Of a DNA stretch of 64,000 nucleotides, positions 25,887 through 34,944 are shown piece after piece. Source of the stretch: Sorlinia euscelidii (GTDB taxonomy: Bacteria; Pseudomonadota; Alphaproteobacteria; Acetobacterales; Acetobacteraceae). The stretch lies in assembly GCF_036452155.1 (NCBI RefSeq), contig NZ_JAWJZY010000003.1; one strand, 5' to 3'. The notes below the pieces were generated by a model. That model was given only the letters and a program-made list of their open reading frames with translations. It was not told the origin of the DNA and searched no databases. The translations under genes were made by a program, and so were the position numbers. The first letter of the stretch is position 1. Every line of letters starts with the position of its first letter.

Positions 25887-26153
25887 ATGAGCAAAGACCT
25901 CTTGAAAATGTCTTTTGAGGACGCTCTCAGCGAACTTGAGAATATTGTCCGCGGCCTGGAAAATGGCCAGATGAAGCTTGAAGAGGCCATCACCGCCTAT
26001 GAGCGCGGCGCGGCGCTGCGGCGTCACTGTGACCTGAAACTCAATGAAGCGGAGATGCGCGTCCAGAATATTCTCGACCGCGACCGTGCCACGAACGACA
26101 CAGTCACGCAGCATGATGGCACGGCCCCCGGCGCGCAAGATGTCACCTCATGA
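25887..26153 (+). CDS. xseB: Exodeoxyribonuclease VII small subunit
   Basis: At 88 residues it has the XseB pattern: MSFEDALSELENIVRGLENGQ, then EEAITAYERGAALRRHCDLKLNEAEMRV, a helical hairpin that packs against XseA. Exonuclease VII degrades single-stranded DNA from both ends. The stop overlaps the ispA start (ATGA). The xseB-ispA-dxs order is widely conserved. The large subunit gene xseA is not in the window. Confidence 0.95.
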   Translation: MSKDLLKMSFEDALSELENIVRGLENGQMKLEEAITAYERGAALRRHCDLKLNEAEMRVQNILDRDRATNDTVTQHDGTAPGAQDVTS

Positions 26154-27079
26154 ACCTTCAGTCCCCTGTTACAACGTCACCTATGAAAACGTCTCAAGAC
26201 CTCACAGCCTCTCTCAAGCGGGCAGCCGCCGAGATCGAAGCGACCATCGCCTCCCTCCTGCCGGACGTGGCAGGGGAAGAGCAGATCCTGATCGATGCCA
26301 TGCGTTACGCTTCGCTCAATGGCGGCAAACGCCTGCGCGGCTACCTCGCCACGGAAGTCGCGTCGCTTTTCCGCAACGAGTCACGCGGTGCATGGCGCGT
26401 TGCCGCCTCCGTTGAAATGTTGCACGCCTATAGTCTCGTCCATGATGATCTCCCCTCCATGGATGATGATGACCTCCGCCGAGGCCAGCCCGCAACCCAT
26501 CGCAAATTTGATGAAGCCATCGCCATTCTCGCCGGTGATGCCTTACAGACGAAAGCTTTTGAAATCCTCGCAAGTGCGGACACCCATCCCGACCCGGCCA
26601 TTCAGGTGCGTCTCGTCGCCGCTTTGGCTGCGGCTTCCGGCGCGGCGGGGATGGTGGGGGGCCAAGTCGTCGACATCAGGGGAGAAGGCCGCAACCTGCC
26701 GATTGAACAGGTGCGTCGCCTCCATGCCATGAAAACAGGCGCGCTCATTCGTTATGCTGCCGTCTCCGGCGCGATTCTCGGCGGTGCGGACGCGAGGGAG
26801 CGGGCCATGATCGACGCTTACGGGCGTGACCTCGGCACGGCGTTTCAGGTGGCGGATGATGTGCTTGACTCCACGGCGACGGAAGAGGAGCTCGGCAAAA
26901 CCGCGGGGAAGGACGCCGCAAGCGGGAAATCGACTTATGTCGCATTACTCGGTATTGAGGGCGCAAAGGCGGAAGCGGCGCGCCTTGCGGAGAGCGCCGT
27001 CGCGTCACTTTCAATTTTTGGAGAGCGCGCCGACGCGCTCAGAGCCCTGGCTCGTTATGTCGTCGAACGGAGAAATTGA
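26150..27079 (+). CDS. ispA: Farnesyl diphosphate synthase
   Basis: The 309-residue all-helical prenyltransferase. The first aspartate-rich motif is at residues 99-105 (HDDLPSMDDDDLRRG) and the second in QVADDVLDST near residue 240. NGGKRLRGYLATE binds the homoallylic substrate. It condenses IPP with DMAPP and GPP to make farnesyl diphosphate, the precursor for quinone side chains, undecaprenyl carriers and hopanoids. ATG 26150 overlaps the xseB stop; an internal ATG at 26183 is possible. dxs follows directly, so the first pathway enzyme and FPP synthase are co-expressed. Confidence 0.95.
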   Translation: MNLQSPVTTSPMKTSQDLTASLKRAAAEIEATIASLLPDVAGEEQILIDAMRYASLNGGKRLRGYLATEVASLFRNESRGAWRVAASVEMLHAYSLVHDDLPSMDDDDLRRGQPATHRKFDEAIAILAGDALQTKAFEILASADTHPDPAIQVRLVAALAAASGAAGMVGGQVVDIRGEGRNLPIEQVRRLHAMKTGALIRYAAVSGAILGGADARERAMIDAYGRDLGTAFQVADDVLDSTATEEELGKTAGKDAASGKSTYVALLGIEGAKAEAARLAESAVASLSIFGERADALRALARYVVERRN

Positions 27080-27084
27080 ACACG

Positions 27085-29079
27085 ATGTCAAAGCTGGATA
27101 ATGGACGTTCCGTCTCGACGATACCGACCCTCGGCAAATACCCGTTGCTTGACCGCGTCACCACGCCCGATGATCTGAAAAACCTGTCAATTGATCAACT
27201 CCGGCAGCTTGCCAGTGAGTTGCGCTCAGAGACGATTGACACAGTCTCGACAACCGGGGGCCATCTGGGAGCGTCGCTTGGCGTTGTGGAACTGACCATC
27301 GCCATGCATGCTGTTTTCGACACGCCGGATGATAAGATCATCTGGGATGTCGGCCATCAGGCCTATCCGCATAAAATCTTGACAGGGCGTCGGGACCGCA
27401 TTCGCAGCCTGCGTCAGCCGGGGGGGCTTTCCGGCTTCACCCGCCGCGCTGAAAGCGTTTACGACCCGTTCGGCGCCGCGCACTCCTCCACCTCGATTTC
27501 CGCGGGGCTCGGCATGGCGGTGGCGCATCACTTCCAGGCGGAAAAAGATGCGTCTTACCGAGAGCGTTCCGTTCTCGCAGTGATCGGTGACGGCTCCATC
27601 TCTGCCGGCATGGCCTATGAAGCGATGAATAATGCCGCTGTCGCCGGGCCTGGCGCGAAACGTCTCATCGTGATCCTGAATGATAATGAAATGTCGATTG
27701 CCCCGCCTGTGGGCTCTATGTCCAAATACCTTTCCCGCCTGATGACGTCGCGGCAGTTTCTGGGCCTGCGTGACCTGGCCGGGCGCTTCGCCAAGCACCT
27801 CCCTTCCCGCTTGGAACACGCTGCCAAGCGCGCCGAAGAGCTGACGCGCGGGCTGATCATCGGGGGCACGTTATTTGAGGAGCTGGGTTTCTATTATGTC
27901 GGCCCAGTGGATGGACATGATCTGACTCAGCTCGTCCCGATATTGCGCAATCTGCGTGACAATAATGAAGGCCCCATCCTCCTCCATGCCATCACCGAGA
28001 AGGGACGCGGCTACCAGCCTGCCGAATCCGCGGGCGACAAATATCACGCCGTGAATCTCTTCAATGTGGTGACGGGAGAGCAGAAAAAGGCGCCTTCCGG
28101 CCCGCCAAGCTACACGTCCGTCATGTCGCGTGAGCTCCTGCGCTGTGCGGGTGAGGATGATCGCCTCGTCGCCATTACCGCAGCCATGCCCTCCGGCACC
28201 GGGCTGGATGCCTTCGCGAAATCCCACCCTGAGCGCTTCTTCGATGTCGGCATTGCGGAGCAACATGCCGTGACCTTCGCGGCCGGTATGGCAACAGAGG
28301 GGCTCCGTCCCGTCTGCGCCATTTACTCGACCTTTTTGCAGCGCGCCTACGACCAGGTTGTTCATGATGTCGACCTGCAAAACCTCCCTGTCCGGTTCAT
28401 GATTGACCGCGCCGGGCTGGTGGGCGCGGATGGCGCGACCCATGCGGGGTCGTTCGATCTCAATTATCTGTGCTGCCTGCCCAATATGGTCGTCATGGCC
28501 CCAAGTGACGAGATCGAACTTACGCATATGACCGCAACCGCCTGCGCCTATGATTCCGGGCCGATCGCGCTGCGTTATCCGCGCGGCAGCGGCATCGGGC
28601 TTGACCTCCCCGAAAAGGGTGAGGTGCTGCCGATCGGCGTCGGGCGCATCGTGCAGGAGGCCAATACGCGCCCGGATCAGAAACGCGGCGTCGCCATCCT
28701 GTCCCTCGGGACACGTCTTGAAGAATCGCGCAAAGCGGCTGACAGGCTCGCCGCGCAGGGCATTCCCGTCACCGTCGCTGATGCACGCTTTGCCAAGCCG
28801 GTCGATACGGCGCTGATCGACAGGCTGGCGAAACGTCACGATGTCTTCATCACGCTTGAGGAAGGCGCTGCGGGTGGTTTCAGCAGCCTGGTTGTCCGGC
28901 ATCTTGCGGAGACAGGGCAGCTTGACCACGTGAAGTTCCGCCCGATGGCCCTGCCCGACGCCTATATCGATCATAATAAGCCGGATGCGCAATATGATGA
29001 AGCGGGCCTGACCGCACGCCATATTGTCGCGACTGCGGCGACGGCCCTCGGCGTGGATATTGAAGCCCAGTCGGCTTAA
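27085..29079 (+). CDS. dxs: 1-Deoxy-D-xylulose-5-phosphate synthase
   Basis: The sequence shows TTGGHLGASLGVVELT (substrate histidine), GDGSISAGMAYEAMNNA (ThDP and Mg binding), DRAGLVGADGATHAG and IAEQHAVTFAAGMA, all DXS landmarks. About 664 residues, slightly longer than E. coli (620). The enzyme joins pyruvate and glyceraldehyde 3-phosphate, the first step of the MEP isoprenoid pathway. ATG 27085 is used; TTG 27076 overlaps the ispA stop and is nearer to GGAGA, so either may serve. The stop codon TAA shares its A with the tlyA ATG. Confidence 0.96.
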   Translation: MSKLDNGRSVSTIPTLGKYPLLDRVTTPDDLKNLSIDQLRQLASELRSETIDTVSTTGGHLGASLGVVELTIAMHAVFDTPDDKIIWDVGHQAYPHKILTGRRDRIRSLRQPGGLSGFTRRAESVYDPFGAAHSSTSISAGLGMAVAHHFQAEKDASYRERSVLAVIGDGSISAGMAYEAMNNAAVAGPGAKRLIVILNDNEMSIAPPVGSMSKYLSRLMTSRQFLGLRDLAGRFAKHLPSRLEHAAKRAEELTRGLIIGGTLFEELGFYYVGPVDGHDLTQLVPILRNLRDNNEGPILLHAITEKGRGYQPAESAGDKYHAVNLFNVVTGEQKKAPSGPPSYTSVMSRELLRCAGEDDRLVAITAAMPSGTGLDAFAKSHPERFFDVGIAEQHAVTFAAGMATEGLRPVCAIYSTFLQRAYDQVVHDVDLQNLPVRFMIDRAGLVGADGATHAGSFDLNYLCCLPNMVVMAPSDEIELTHMTATACAYDSGPIALRYPRGSGIGLDLPEKGEVLPIGVGRIVQEANTRPDQKRGVAILSLGTRLEESRKAADRLAAQGIPVTVADARFAKPVDTALIDRLAKRHDVFITLEEGAAGGFSSLVVRHLAETGQLDHVKFRPMALPDAYIDHNKPDAQYDEAGLTARHIVATAATALGVDIEAQSA

Positions 29080-29822
29080 TGGCGAAGAAAGTTCGGGCCG
29101 ACCTCCTCCTCGTCTCACGCGGATTGGTGGAAACGCGGGCCCGCGCCCAGGCCTTGATTATGGCCGGACTGGTTTTTTCGGGTGAGAAGCGCGTCGCTAA
29201 ACCGGGGGACAGTCTTGGCGAAGATGCGGCGCTTTCCGTGCGCGGGCAGGATCATCCCTGGGTGTCGCGCGGTGGGTTGAAGCTTGACCATGCCATTCAG
29301 CATTTCAAGCTGAATGTCACGGATCGCGTCGCGCTGGATATCGGGGCGTCAACAGGCGGCTTCACGGATGTGCTTCTCACCCATGGCGCGCGCAAGGTTT
29401 ACGCGGTCGATGTGGGGCATGGCCAGCTTGCCTGGCGCCTACGCTCGGACCCACGTGTTGAGGTGCGGGAGAAATGCAATGCGCGCAACCTGTCGCACGA
29501 AGACGTGCCTGAGCCTATCAATATCCTTGTCTGTGATGCGAGCTTCATCGGGTTACGAACGATCCTCCCCGCGCCGCTGGCCCTTTGTGCGCCCGGAAGC
29601 TGGGCGGTCGCGCTGATCAAACCCCAATTTGAGGCGGGACGGGCTGAGATCGGCGCCAGGGGCGTGGTGCGCGACCCCCAGGTGCATCAGCGCGTCTGCG
29701 ATGAAATGGCCGATTGGTGGCAAAATCTGCCCCGCTGGGAGGTGCTCGGCGTGGAGCCCAGCCCGATCACCGGCCCGGAAGGCAACCGGGAATTCCTCAT
29801 CGCGGCACGACGTCTGGACTAA
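29079..29822 (+). CDS. tlyA: TlyA family rRNA 2'-O-methyltransferase
   Basis: 247 residues. The N-terminal S4 RNA-binding domain (RADLLLVSRGLVETRARAQALI) is followed by a FtsJ-like methyltransferase with SAM site ALDIGASTGGFTDVLL and the catalytic-lysine segment LIKPQFEAGR. Homologues methylate 16S C1409 and 23S C1920 and set capreomycin sensitivity. Despite the old haemolysin label, an RNA enzyme is most likely. The ATG overlaps the dxs stop by one base, extending the xseB-ispA-dxs operon. Confidence 0.93.
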   Translation: MAKKVRADLLLVSRGLVETRARAQALIMAGLVFSGEKRVAKPGDSLGEDAALSVRGQDHPWVSRGGLKLDHAIQHFKLNVTDRVALDIGASTGGFTDVLLTHGARKVYAVDVGHGQLAWRLRSDPRVEVREKCNARNLSHEDVPEPINILVCDASFIGLRTILPAPLALCAPGSWAVALIKPQFEAGRAEIGARGVVRDPQVHQRVCDEMADWWQNLPRWEVLGVEPSPITGPEGNREFLIAARRLD

Positions 29823-29887
29823 AATTTCGGGCTTCATGACGTTTTGGTTTAAAAATCAGCCCGACTTTATGATAAGCCATCCCCATT

Positions 29888-31105
29888 ATGACAGACAGCG
29901 TCTCGCTACCCGACCTCACTGCTGACGAACAAGCGCGCATTCAGGCCAAAGCCGCGCTTTTTCCGCCACCTTCGCCCGTCCTTGCGGATGGACGGAAAGA
30001 TCTGGTCGGGTTGTCGCGCGAAGAGCTGATCGCTGAACTTGCCCTTCTGGGTGAAAAGCCTTTCCGCGCCAAGCAGCTCTGGCACTGGATCTATCATCAG
30101 GGCGTCACGCAATTTGATGAAATGAGTTCCATTTCCCGCCCGTTGCGGGAGAAACTTGCCAGCTCATATGTTGTCGGACGGCCGGATATCACGACCCAGC
30201 AGACGGCCCGTGACGACACGCGCAAATTCCTGTTCCGTTTCCGCGATGGGCAGGAAGCCGAGACCGTCTATATCCCTGATCGGCGGAAGGACCGCGGCGC
30301 GGTATGCATTTCCTCCCAGGTGGGCTGCACCCTCTCATGCAGTTTCTGCCATACAGGCACGCAGAAACTTGTGCGCAATCTGGGCGCGGCGGAAATCGTC
30401 AGCCAATTCATGGCGGCGCGTGACAGTTACGGGGAGTGGCCCAGCCCGACGGGCGACACGCCGCGCCTACTCTCAACAATCGTCATGATGGGCATGGGTG
30501 AACCCCTTTATAATTACGACGAAGTCGCAAAAGCGATCAACATCATCACCGATGGTGAAGGCATCGCATTATCCCGCCGCCGCATCACCCTCTCGACCTC
30601 TGGCGTCGTGCCGATGATGGATCGTTGTGGCAGCGAGCTTGGAGTCAATCTGGCCATTTCCCTCCATGCAGTGCGGGATGATCTGCGCGATATTCTGGTC
30701 CCGCTTAATCGCAAATACCCGATTGCAGAACTTATGGCCGCGTGCCGACGCTACCCCGCCGCCTCCAATTCCCGGCGCATCACGTTTGAATATGTCATGT
30801 TACGCGGCGTCAATGACAGTGTCGCCGACGCGCGGGCGCTGGTTCGGCTGATCCGCGACATGCCTGCGAAAGTTAACCTTATTCCTTTCAACCCGTGGCC
30901 CGGTTCCGACTACCAAACCTCCACGCGGGAAGCGGTGGAGAAATTCGCTGCCATTATCATGGATGCCGGTTTCGCCTCACCCATCCGCATGCCGCGAGGG
31001 CGCGAGATTCTGGCGGCATGTGGGCAATTAAAGACGGAAAGCCAGCGTGTCCGTCGCGCATCCTTTGACCCCGCCGGCGACGACAGCCCGCAGGACGCCG
31101 TTTGA
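29888..31105 (+). CDS. rlmN: Dual-specificity 23S rRNA/tRNA (adenine C2) methyltransferase RlmN
   Basis: 405 residues. The radical SAM cluster motif CTLSCSFCHTG (CxxxCxxC) lies at ~residues 149-159. MGMGEPLYNYDEV is the SAM-binding segment, and the C-terminal ILAACGQLKTE supplies the methylene-carrying cysteine. The N-terminal PFRAKQLWHWIYHQG is the RNA-contact domain. It methylates A2503 of 23S rRNA and A37 of some tRNAs. Starts at ATG 29888 after a 65-base gap that holds a 7-bp inverted repeat (TCGGGCT/AGCCCGA) with a long loop. Confidence 0.96.
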   Translation: MTDSVSLPDLTADEQARIQAKAALFPPPSPVLADGRKDLVGLSREELIAELALLGEKPFRAKQLWHWIYHQGVTQFDEMSSISRPLREKLASSYVVGRPDITTQQTARDDTRKFLFRFRDGQEAETVYIPDRRKDRGAVCISSQVGCTLSCSFCHTGTQKLVRNLGAAEIVSQFMAARDSYGEWPSPTGDTPRLLSTIVMMGMGEPLYNYDEVAKAINIITDGEGIALSRRRITLSTSGVVPMMDRCGSELGVNLAISLHAVRDDLRDILVPLNRKYPIAELMAACRRYPAASNSRRITFEYVMLRGVNDSVADARALVRLIRDMPAKVNLIPFNPWPGSDYQTSTREAVEKFAAIIMDAGFASPIRMPRGREILAACGQLKTESQRVRRASFDPAGDDSPQDAV

Positions 31106-31109
31106 CGCG

Positions 31110-31137
31110 TTGACGTCCGGTAACAAACTGTTAGATT
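31110..31137 (+). promoter_or_regulatory. Candidate sigma-70-type promoter of argG
   Basis: TTGACG (31110-31115) and TAGATT (31132-31137) are spaced 16 bases, just after the rlmN stop and 36 bases before the argG ATG. The -35 matches well, the -10 moderately. It is the only good pair in the 68-bp gap. Confidence 0.4.
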
Positions 31138-31173
31138 TTCCGACAAGATGCACTTTAGAGAAAGAACGCCCCG

Positions 31174-32403
31174 ATGACCGCTCCCCACGTCAAGAAAGTC
31201 GTCCTCGCTTATTCAGGTGGGTTGGACACGTCGGTCATTCTTCGCTGGCTGCAGAAAGCTTATCATTGTGAAGTCGTCACCTTCACGGCGGATCTCGGCC
31301 AGGGTGAAGAGCTGGAGCCCGCCCGGAAAAAAGCCGAGATGTTCGGCGTCAAGGAAATCTTCGTGGAAGACCTTCGCGAAACTTTCGTCAAAGACTTTGT
31401 CTTTCCGATGTTCCGCGCCAATACGCTTTATGAGGGCCAGTATCTCCTCGGGACATCCATCGCCCGCCCGCTGATCGCGCAGCGTCAGATTGAAATCGCC
31501 CAGCAGGTCGGTGCTGATGCGGTTGCGCATGGTGCGACCGGCAAAGGTAATGATCAGGTCCGGTTCGAGCTCGCTTATTATGCGCTCAAGCCCGATATCA
31601 AAGTCATTGCCCCATGGCGGGAGTGGGATCTGACCTCCCGCACGAAGCTTCTGGCTTTCGCGGAGGAAAATCAGATCCCCGTCACGAAAGACAAGCGCGG
31701 CGAGGCGCCTTTCTCGGTCGATGCGAATTTACTGCATTCATCCTCGGAAGGGAAAATACTGGAAGATCCCGCCCTGGCGCCGGATGAGATTGTTTTTCAG
31801 CGCACAGTGTCGCCTGAAAACGCGCCTGACCGCGCGACTGAAATCACAATCGATTTTAAAAACGGGGACCCGGTCGCGCTGAATGGCGAAACGCTTTCGC
31901 CGGCGACTTTGCTGACGCGTCTCAATGCGCTCGGGCGCGATAACGGCATCGGGCGGCTTGACCTGGTTGAGAACCGCTTTGTTGGCATGAAGTCTCGCGG
32001 CATCTACGAAACACCGGGCGGGACCATCCTGCTGGCCGCGCATCGCAGTATCGAATCCATCACGCTTGACCGTGAGGCGATGCACCTTAAAGACAGTTTA
32101 ATGCCGCGTTATGCGGAGATTATTTATAATGGCTTCTGGTTCTCGCCGGAGCGCCGGATGCTTCAGGCATTGATCGATGCAAGCCAGCAATCTGTCGAGG
32201 GGCGTGTGCGTTTGAAGCTCTATAAAGGTAACGTCATCTGCGTTGGACGTGAAAGCCCGACAAGCCTGTATGACACGCGCGTCGTCACTTTTGAGGATGA
32301 TGCGGGTGCTTATAACCAGGTTGACGCGCAAGGCTTCATCCGTTTGAACGCTTTGCGCCTGCGCCTTGGGGGCCAGGTCGGTCGTAAAGGCGGGCGCTTG
32401 TAA
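31174..32403 (+). CDS. argG: Argininosuccinate synthase
   Basis: 409 residues, the standard length. The P-loop-like LAYSGGLDTSVILRWL near residue 10 binds ATP. AHGATGKGNDQVRFELAYY and the GRESPTSLYDTRVVTFE C-terminus are conserved. The enzyme ligates citrulline and aspartate in arginine synthesis. No other arg gene is adjacent; it is followed 22 bp later by two lipoprotein genes that may be cotranscribed. Confidence 0.97.
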   Translation: MTAPHVKKVVLAYSGGLDTSVILRWLQKAYHCEVVTFTADLGQGEELEPARKKAEMFGVKEIFVEDLRETFVKDFVFPMFRANTLYEGQYLLGTSIARPLIAQRQIEIAQQVGADAVAHGATGKGNDQVRFELAYYALKPDIKVIAPWREWDLTSRTKLLAFAEENQIPVTKDKRGEAPFSVDANLLHSSSEGKILEDPALAPDEIVFQRTVSPENAPDRATEITIDFKNGDPVALNGETLSPATLLTRLNALGRDNGIGRLDLVENRFVGMKSRGIYETPGGTILLAAHRSIESITLDREAMHLKDSLMPRYAEIIYNGFWFSPERRMLQALIDASQQSVEGRVRLKLYKGNVICVGRESPTSLYDTRVVTFEDDAGAYNQVDAQGFIRLNALRLRLGGQVGRKGGRL

Positions 32404-32425
32404 TTATAAATAAGCGGAGCGAGAT

Positions 32426-32917
32426 ATGACCCGGCTTTACCCTGCCCTCAAAACATCTCTTGCCATGGCTTTTTGCCTCACCCTGCTCTCCTGCGGGTCC
32501 GGCCCGAAGGATGAGCCGGAACTGACACCTGAGCAATTCATGGCGAAAATGCGTGCGCAACCCGGCGTCAAGACGCTGCCGGATGGGCTTGCCTATAAAG
32601 TCCTCAAATCAGGCCCGAAGGACGGTCTTTCCCCCATTAAAGGCCAGACCATGATGGTGATTTATGAGGGGCGGCTGCCGGACGGGGCCATTTTTGACAG
32701 CTCCGACCAACATGGCACGGGGGCTTACATGCAGATGGGGCTTGACGGGCTTGTGCCTGGCTGGATGGAAGCCCTGCCTATGATGCATGTCGGGGATGAG
32801 TGGATGCTCTATCTGCCGCCTAAACTTGCTTATGGTAAGCGTTCAATGGGTATCATCCCGGCAAACAGTCCGCTCGTCTTCAAAATTCGCCTGCTCGGGG
32901 TTGGTCAACGGGAATAA
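32426..32917 (+). CDS. FKBP-type peptidyl-prolyl isomerase lipoprotein
   Basis: 163 residues. The signal peptide ends in the lipobox LTLLSC with cysteine 23, so the mature protein should be membrane-anchored in the periplasm. The FKBP domain spans ~residues 75-160: LPDGAIFDSSDQHG, GLVPGWMEALPMMHVGDEWMLYLPPKLAYG and VFKIRLLGV. Some active-site aromatics differ from E. coli FkpA, so activity is likely but untested. GCGGAGCGAG precedes the ATG. The cytochrome c gene starts 3 bp after its stop. Confidence 0.9.
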   Translation: MTRLYPALKTSLAMAFCLTLLSCGSGPKDEPELTPEQFMAKMRAQPGVKTLPDGLAYKVLKSGPKDGLSPIKGQTMMVIYEGRLPDGAIFDSSDQHGTGAYMQMGLDGLVPGWMEALPMMHVGDEWMLYLPPKLAYGKRSMGIIPANSPLVFKIRLLGVGQRE

Positions 32918-32920
32918 AAT

Positions 32921-33382
32921 ATGCGCGTCCCTCTCGCGTTCGCGCCGCTTCTGGCTTTGGTCCTGATACTGACCGGGTGCAAGGAAAAGCCGCCCGGCCA
33001 GAAGCGTTACGGCCCGAATTGCGGGATATGCCACCATAATGGCACCGGCCAGACGGGAGAATTCCCCCCGCTGGTCGGCCGATTGGATGTCATTGCGCGC
33101 ACGCCGGAGGGGCAGAAATTTCTGGCTTCCGTCATGATAAACGGGCTTAACGGCCCGATCATGGCAAATGGCGCACGTTATAATTTCGCCATGCCGCCTT
33201 TCGCCCGGCTGCGTGATGATGACCTCGCCCTCATCCTCAACTGGCTGATCGCCCGCGGAGAGACAACGCCGCCGCCCGTCATGTCACCACGCATCTTCAG
33301 CGAGGCGCGTCAGGCGAAAATCGGCCCGGAGAAGACCCGCAAGCTGCGCCTTGACCTGCAGAAAAAGGGCCTCATCCCGTAA
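32921..33382 (+). CDS. Small lipoprotein cytochrome c
   Basis: 153 residues. The lipobox LILTGC puts the lipid on cysteine 20. The heme c motif CGICH is at residues 34-38, with a methionine ligand probably at 91 (FAMPPF). The C-terminal ~40 residues are basic and without heme motif. This is a class I-like monoheme cytochrome held on the periplasmic side of the membrane. It is probably an electron shuttle to an oxidase or a dehydrogenase partner; the partner is not evident. Co-transcribed with the FKBP lipoprotein. Confidence 0.85.
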   Translation: MRVPLAFAPLLALVLILTGCKEKPPGQKRYGPNCGICHHNGTGQTGEFPPLVGRLDVIARTPEGQKFLASVMINGLNGPIMANGARYNFAMPPFARLRDDDLALILNWLIARGETTPPPVMSPRIFSEARQAKIGPEKTRKLRLDLQKKGLIP

Positions 33383-33470
33383 CAAAACCAAGCGCACGAC
33401 CCACGCATCGCCATCCGGCAAAAATTGAAGAGAAGATTGACGGACAGGCCCAAAAACCGGAAAATACATC

Positions 33471-34466
33471 ATGCAGCGCGTTTTTTCAGGCATTCAGCCG
33501 ACAGGCACCCCCCAACTCGGCAATTATCTCGGTGCGATCCGCAATTGGGTCGCGTTGCAGCAGCGTTATGACTGCGTTTTCTGCCTGGTGGATCTCCACG
33601 CTATCACCGTTTCCCGGACACCGGCGCAATTGCGTGGAGACACACTGACCCAGGCCGCCTGTCTGCTCGCATCCGGCATCGATCCTGAGAAACATATTCT
33701 CTATAATCAGTCCGCCGTCTCCGCCCATACGCGCCTCGCCTGGATCTTCAACTGCGTCACCCGCCTGGGCTGGCTCAACCGGATGACGCAGTTTAAAGAG
33801 AAAGCCGGTAAGGACCGTGAAAATCACTCAGCAGGGCTGTATATTTATCCGAGCCTGATGGCGGCGGATATTCACGCCTTTAAAGCCACGCTTGTCCCTG
33901 TTGGTGATGATCAGCGTCAGCATCTGGAACTCGCGAATGATATTGGCGAGAAATTCAATCATGATTACGGCGTCGCCTTTTTCCCGCATATTGAGGGATT
34001 GATCCCGGCTGAGGCCGCGCGTGTCATGAGCCTGCGGGACGGCACCAAGAAAATGTCCAAATCCGACATTTCTGCGCAGTCACGTATTGAACTTACCGAT
34101 TCCGCCGATGAGATCCGACTGAAAATCCGGCGCGCCAAAACGGATTCGGACCCGATACCGGCCACGATCACTGAATTGGCGGAGCGCCCTGAAGCGCTTA
34201 ATCTCCTCTCCATCCACGCCGCCATCGTGGAGGAAAAGCTCGAGAACGTCGTCGCGCACTTCTCCGGTCAAGGTTTCGGGCATGTCAAATCGGCCTTGTC
34301 GGATGCGCTGATCGAGAAAATCGTCCCGATCGGGGACGAAGCGCGACGCCTCATGCATGATGAAGCCTATCTCGTCACTATTCTGCGTCAAGGCGCTGAA
34401 AAGGCGCGGGCGATTGCCGAGCCGATTGTTGATGAGGCGGAAAAAATCGTCGGCTTTATCCGTTAA
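33471..34466 (+). CDS. trpS: Tryptophanyl-tRNA synthetase
   Basis: 331 residues. The class I signature appears as PTGTPQLGNYLGAI (HIGH equivalent) near residue 11, and the KMSKSD loop at ~residue 194. SLMAADIHAFKATLVPVGDDQRQHLELAND is the typical active-site region. It charges tRNA-Trp. The gene follows the cytochrome c gene after 88 bp, and yjbQ follows 35 bp later. Confidence 0.97.
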   Translation: MQRVFSGIQPTGTPQLGNYLGAIRNWVALQQRYDCVFCLVDLHAITVSRTPAQLRGDTLTQAACLLASGIDPEKHILYNQSAVSAHTRLAWIFNCVTRLGWLNRMTQFKEKAGKDRENHSAGLYIYPSLMAADIHAFKATLVPVGDDQRQHLELANDIGEKFNHDYGVAFFPHIEGLIPAEAARVMSLRDGTKKMSKSDISAQSRIELTDSADEIRLKIRRAKTDSDPIPATITELAERPEALNLLSIHAAIVEEKLENVVAHFSGQGFGHVKSALSDALIEKIVPIGDEARRLMHDEAYLVTILRQGAEKARAIAEPIVDEAEKIVGFIR

Positions 34467-34501
34467 GCCCACCAGCTCTAAGGAAGGGCGTTACGGGTAA
34501 C

Positions 34502-34918
34502 ATGCGACAGGCATTTCACACTCTTAACATCACCACCCGCCAGAAGGGCCTGATCAATATCACGGCCTCTGTGGAAGACTGGGTCGCTGAGACCGGCATT
34601 GAAACGGGCCTGCTGACATTATGGTGCCGTCACACCTCCGCCTCCCTCACTGTGCAGGAAAATGCCGACCCGACCGTCCTGCGTGACATTGAGGCCTATT
34701 TTGATGACCTTGTCCCGGAAACGCGGCATTACCAGCATGATTATGAGGGGGCCGACGATATGCCGGCCCATCTCCGTAGCTTATTGACAAACACGCAGCT
34801 CAGCCTCCCTGTCAGGGACGGGCGCACTGTCCTCGGCACCTGGCAGGGGCTGTATCTGTTTGAACATCGTCGCCGCCCCCATCAGCGTCAGATCGTGCTC
34901 CATTTGATGGGTGACTGA
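34502..34918 (+). CDS. yjbQ: YjbQ/UPF0047 family protein
   Basis: A 138-residue protein with the UPF0047 signatures: LWCRHTSASLTVQENADPTV near residue 41, YEGADDMPAHLRSLL in the centre and GTWQGLYLFEHRRRPHQRQI at the end. Family members show weak thiamin phosphate synthase-like activity in tests; the physiological role is open. AAGGAAGGG lies ~20 bases before the ATG. It converges with the RNase T2 gene. Confidence 0.9.
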   Translation: MRQAFHTLNITTRQKGLINITASVEDWVAETGIETGLLTLWCRHTSASLTVQENADPTVLRDIEAYFDDLVPETRHYQHDYEGADDMPAHLRSLLTNTQLSLPVRDGRTVLGTWQGLYLFEHRRRPHQRQIVLHLMGD

Positions 34919-34922
34919 GCGC

Positions 34923-34944
34923 CCCTTGATGAAGCTTTCAAGGG
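34923..34944. terminator. Hairpin between convergent yjbQ and RNase T2 genes
   Basis: CCCTTGA and TCAAGGG form a 7-bp stem with an 8-base loop, sitting just past the yjbQ stop and covering the RNase T2 stop codon. No strong T tract is present. It could serve both directions. Confidence 0.4.

Noticed and set aside
27871..29118. Long minus-strand frame (about 415 codons) opposite dxs
   Set aside because: It is the mirror of a well-supported DXS gene in GC-rich codon bias; no family motifs, and the sense frame is essential.
29823..29887. TCGGGCT/AGCCCGA repeat after tlyA as a terminator
   Set aside because: The loop is ~24 bases and there is no T tract adjoining the stem, so support is too thin.
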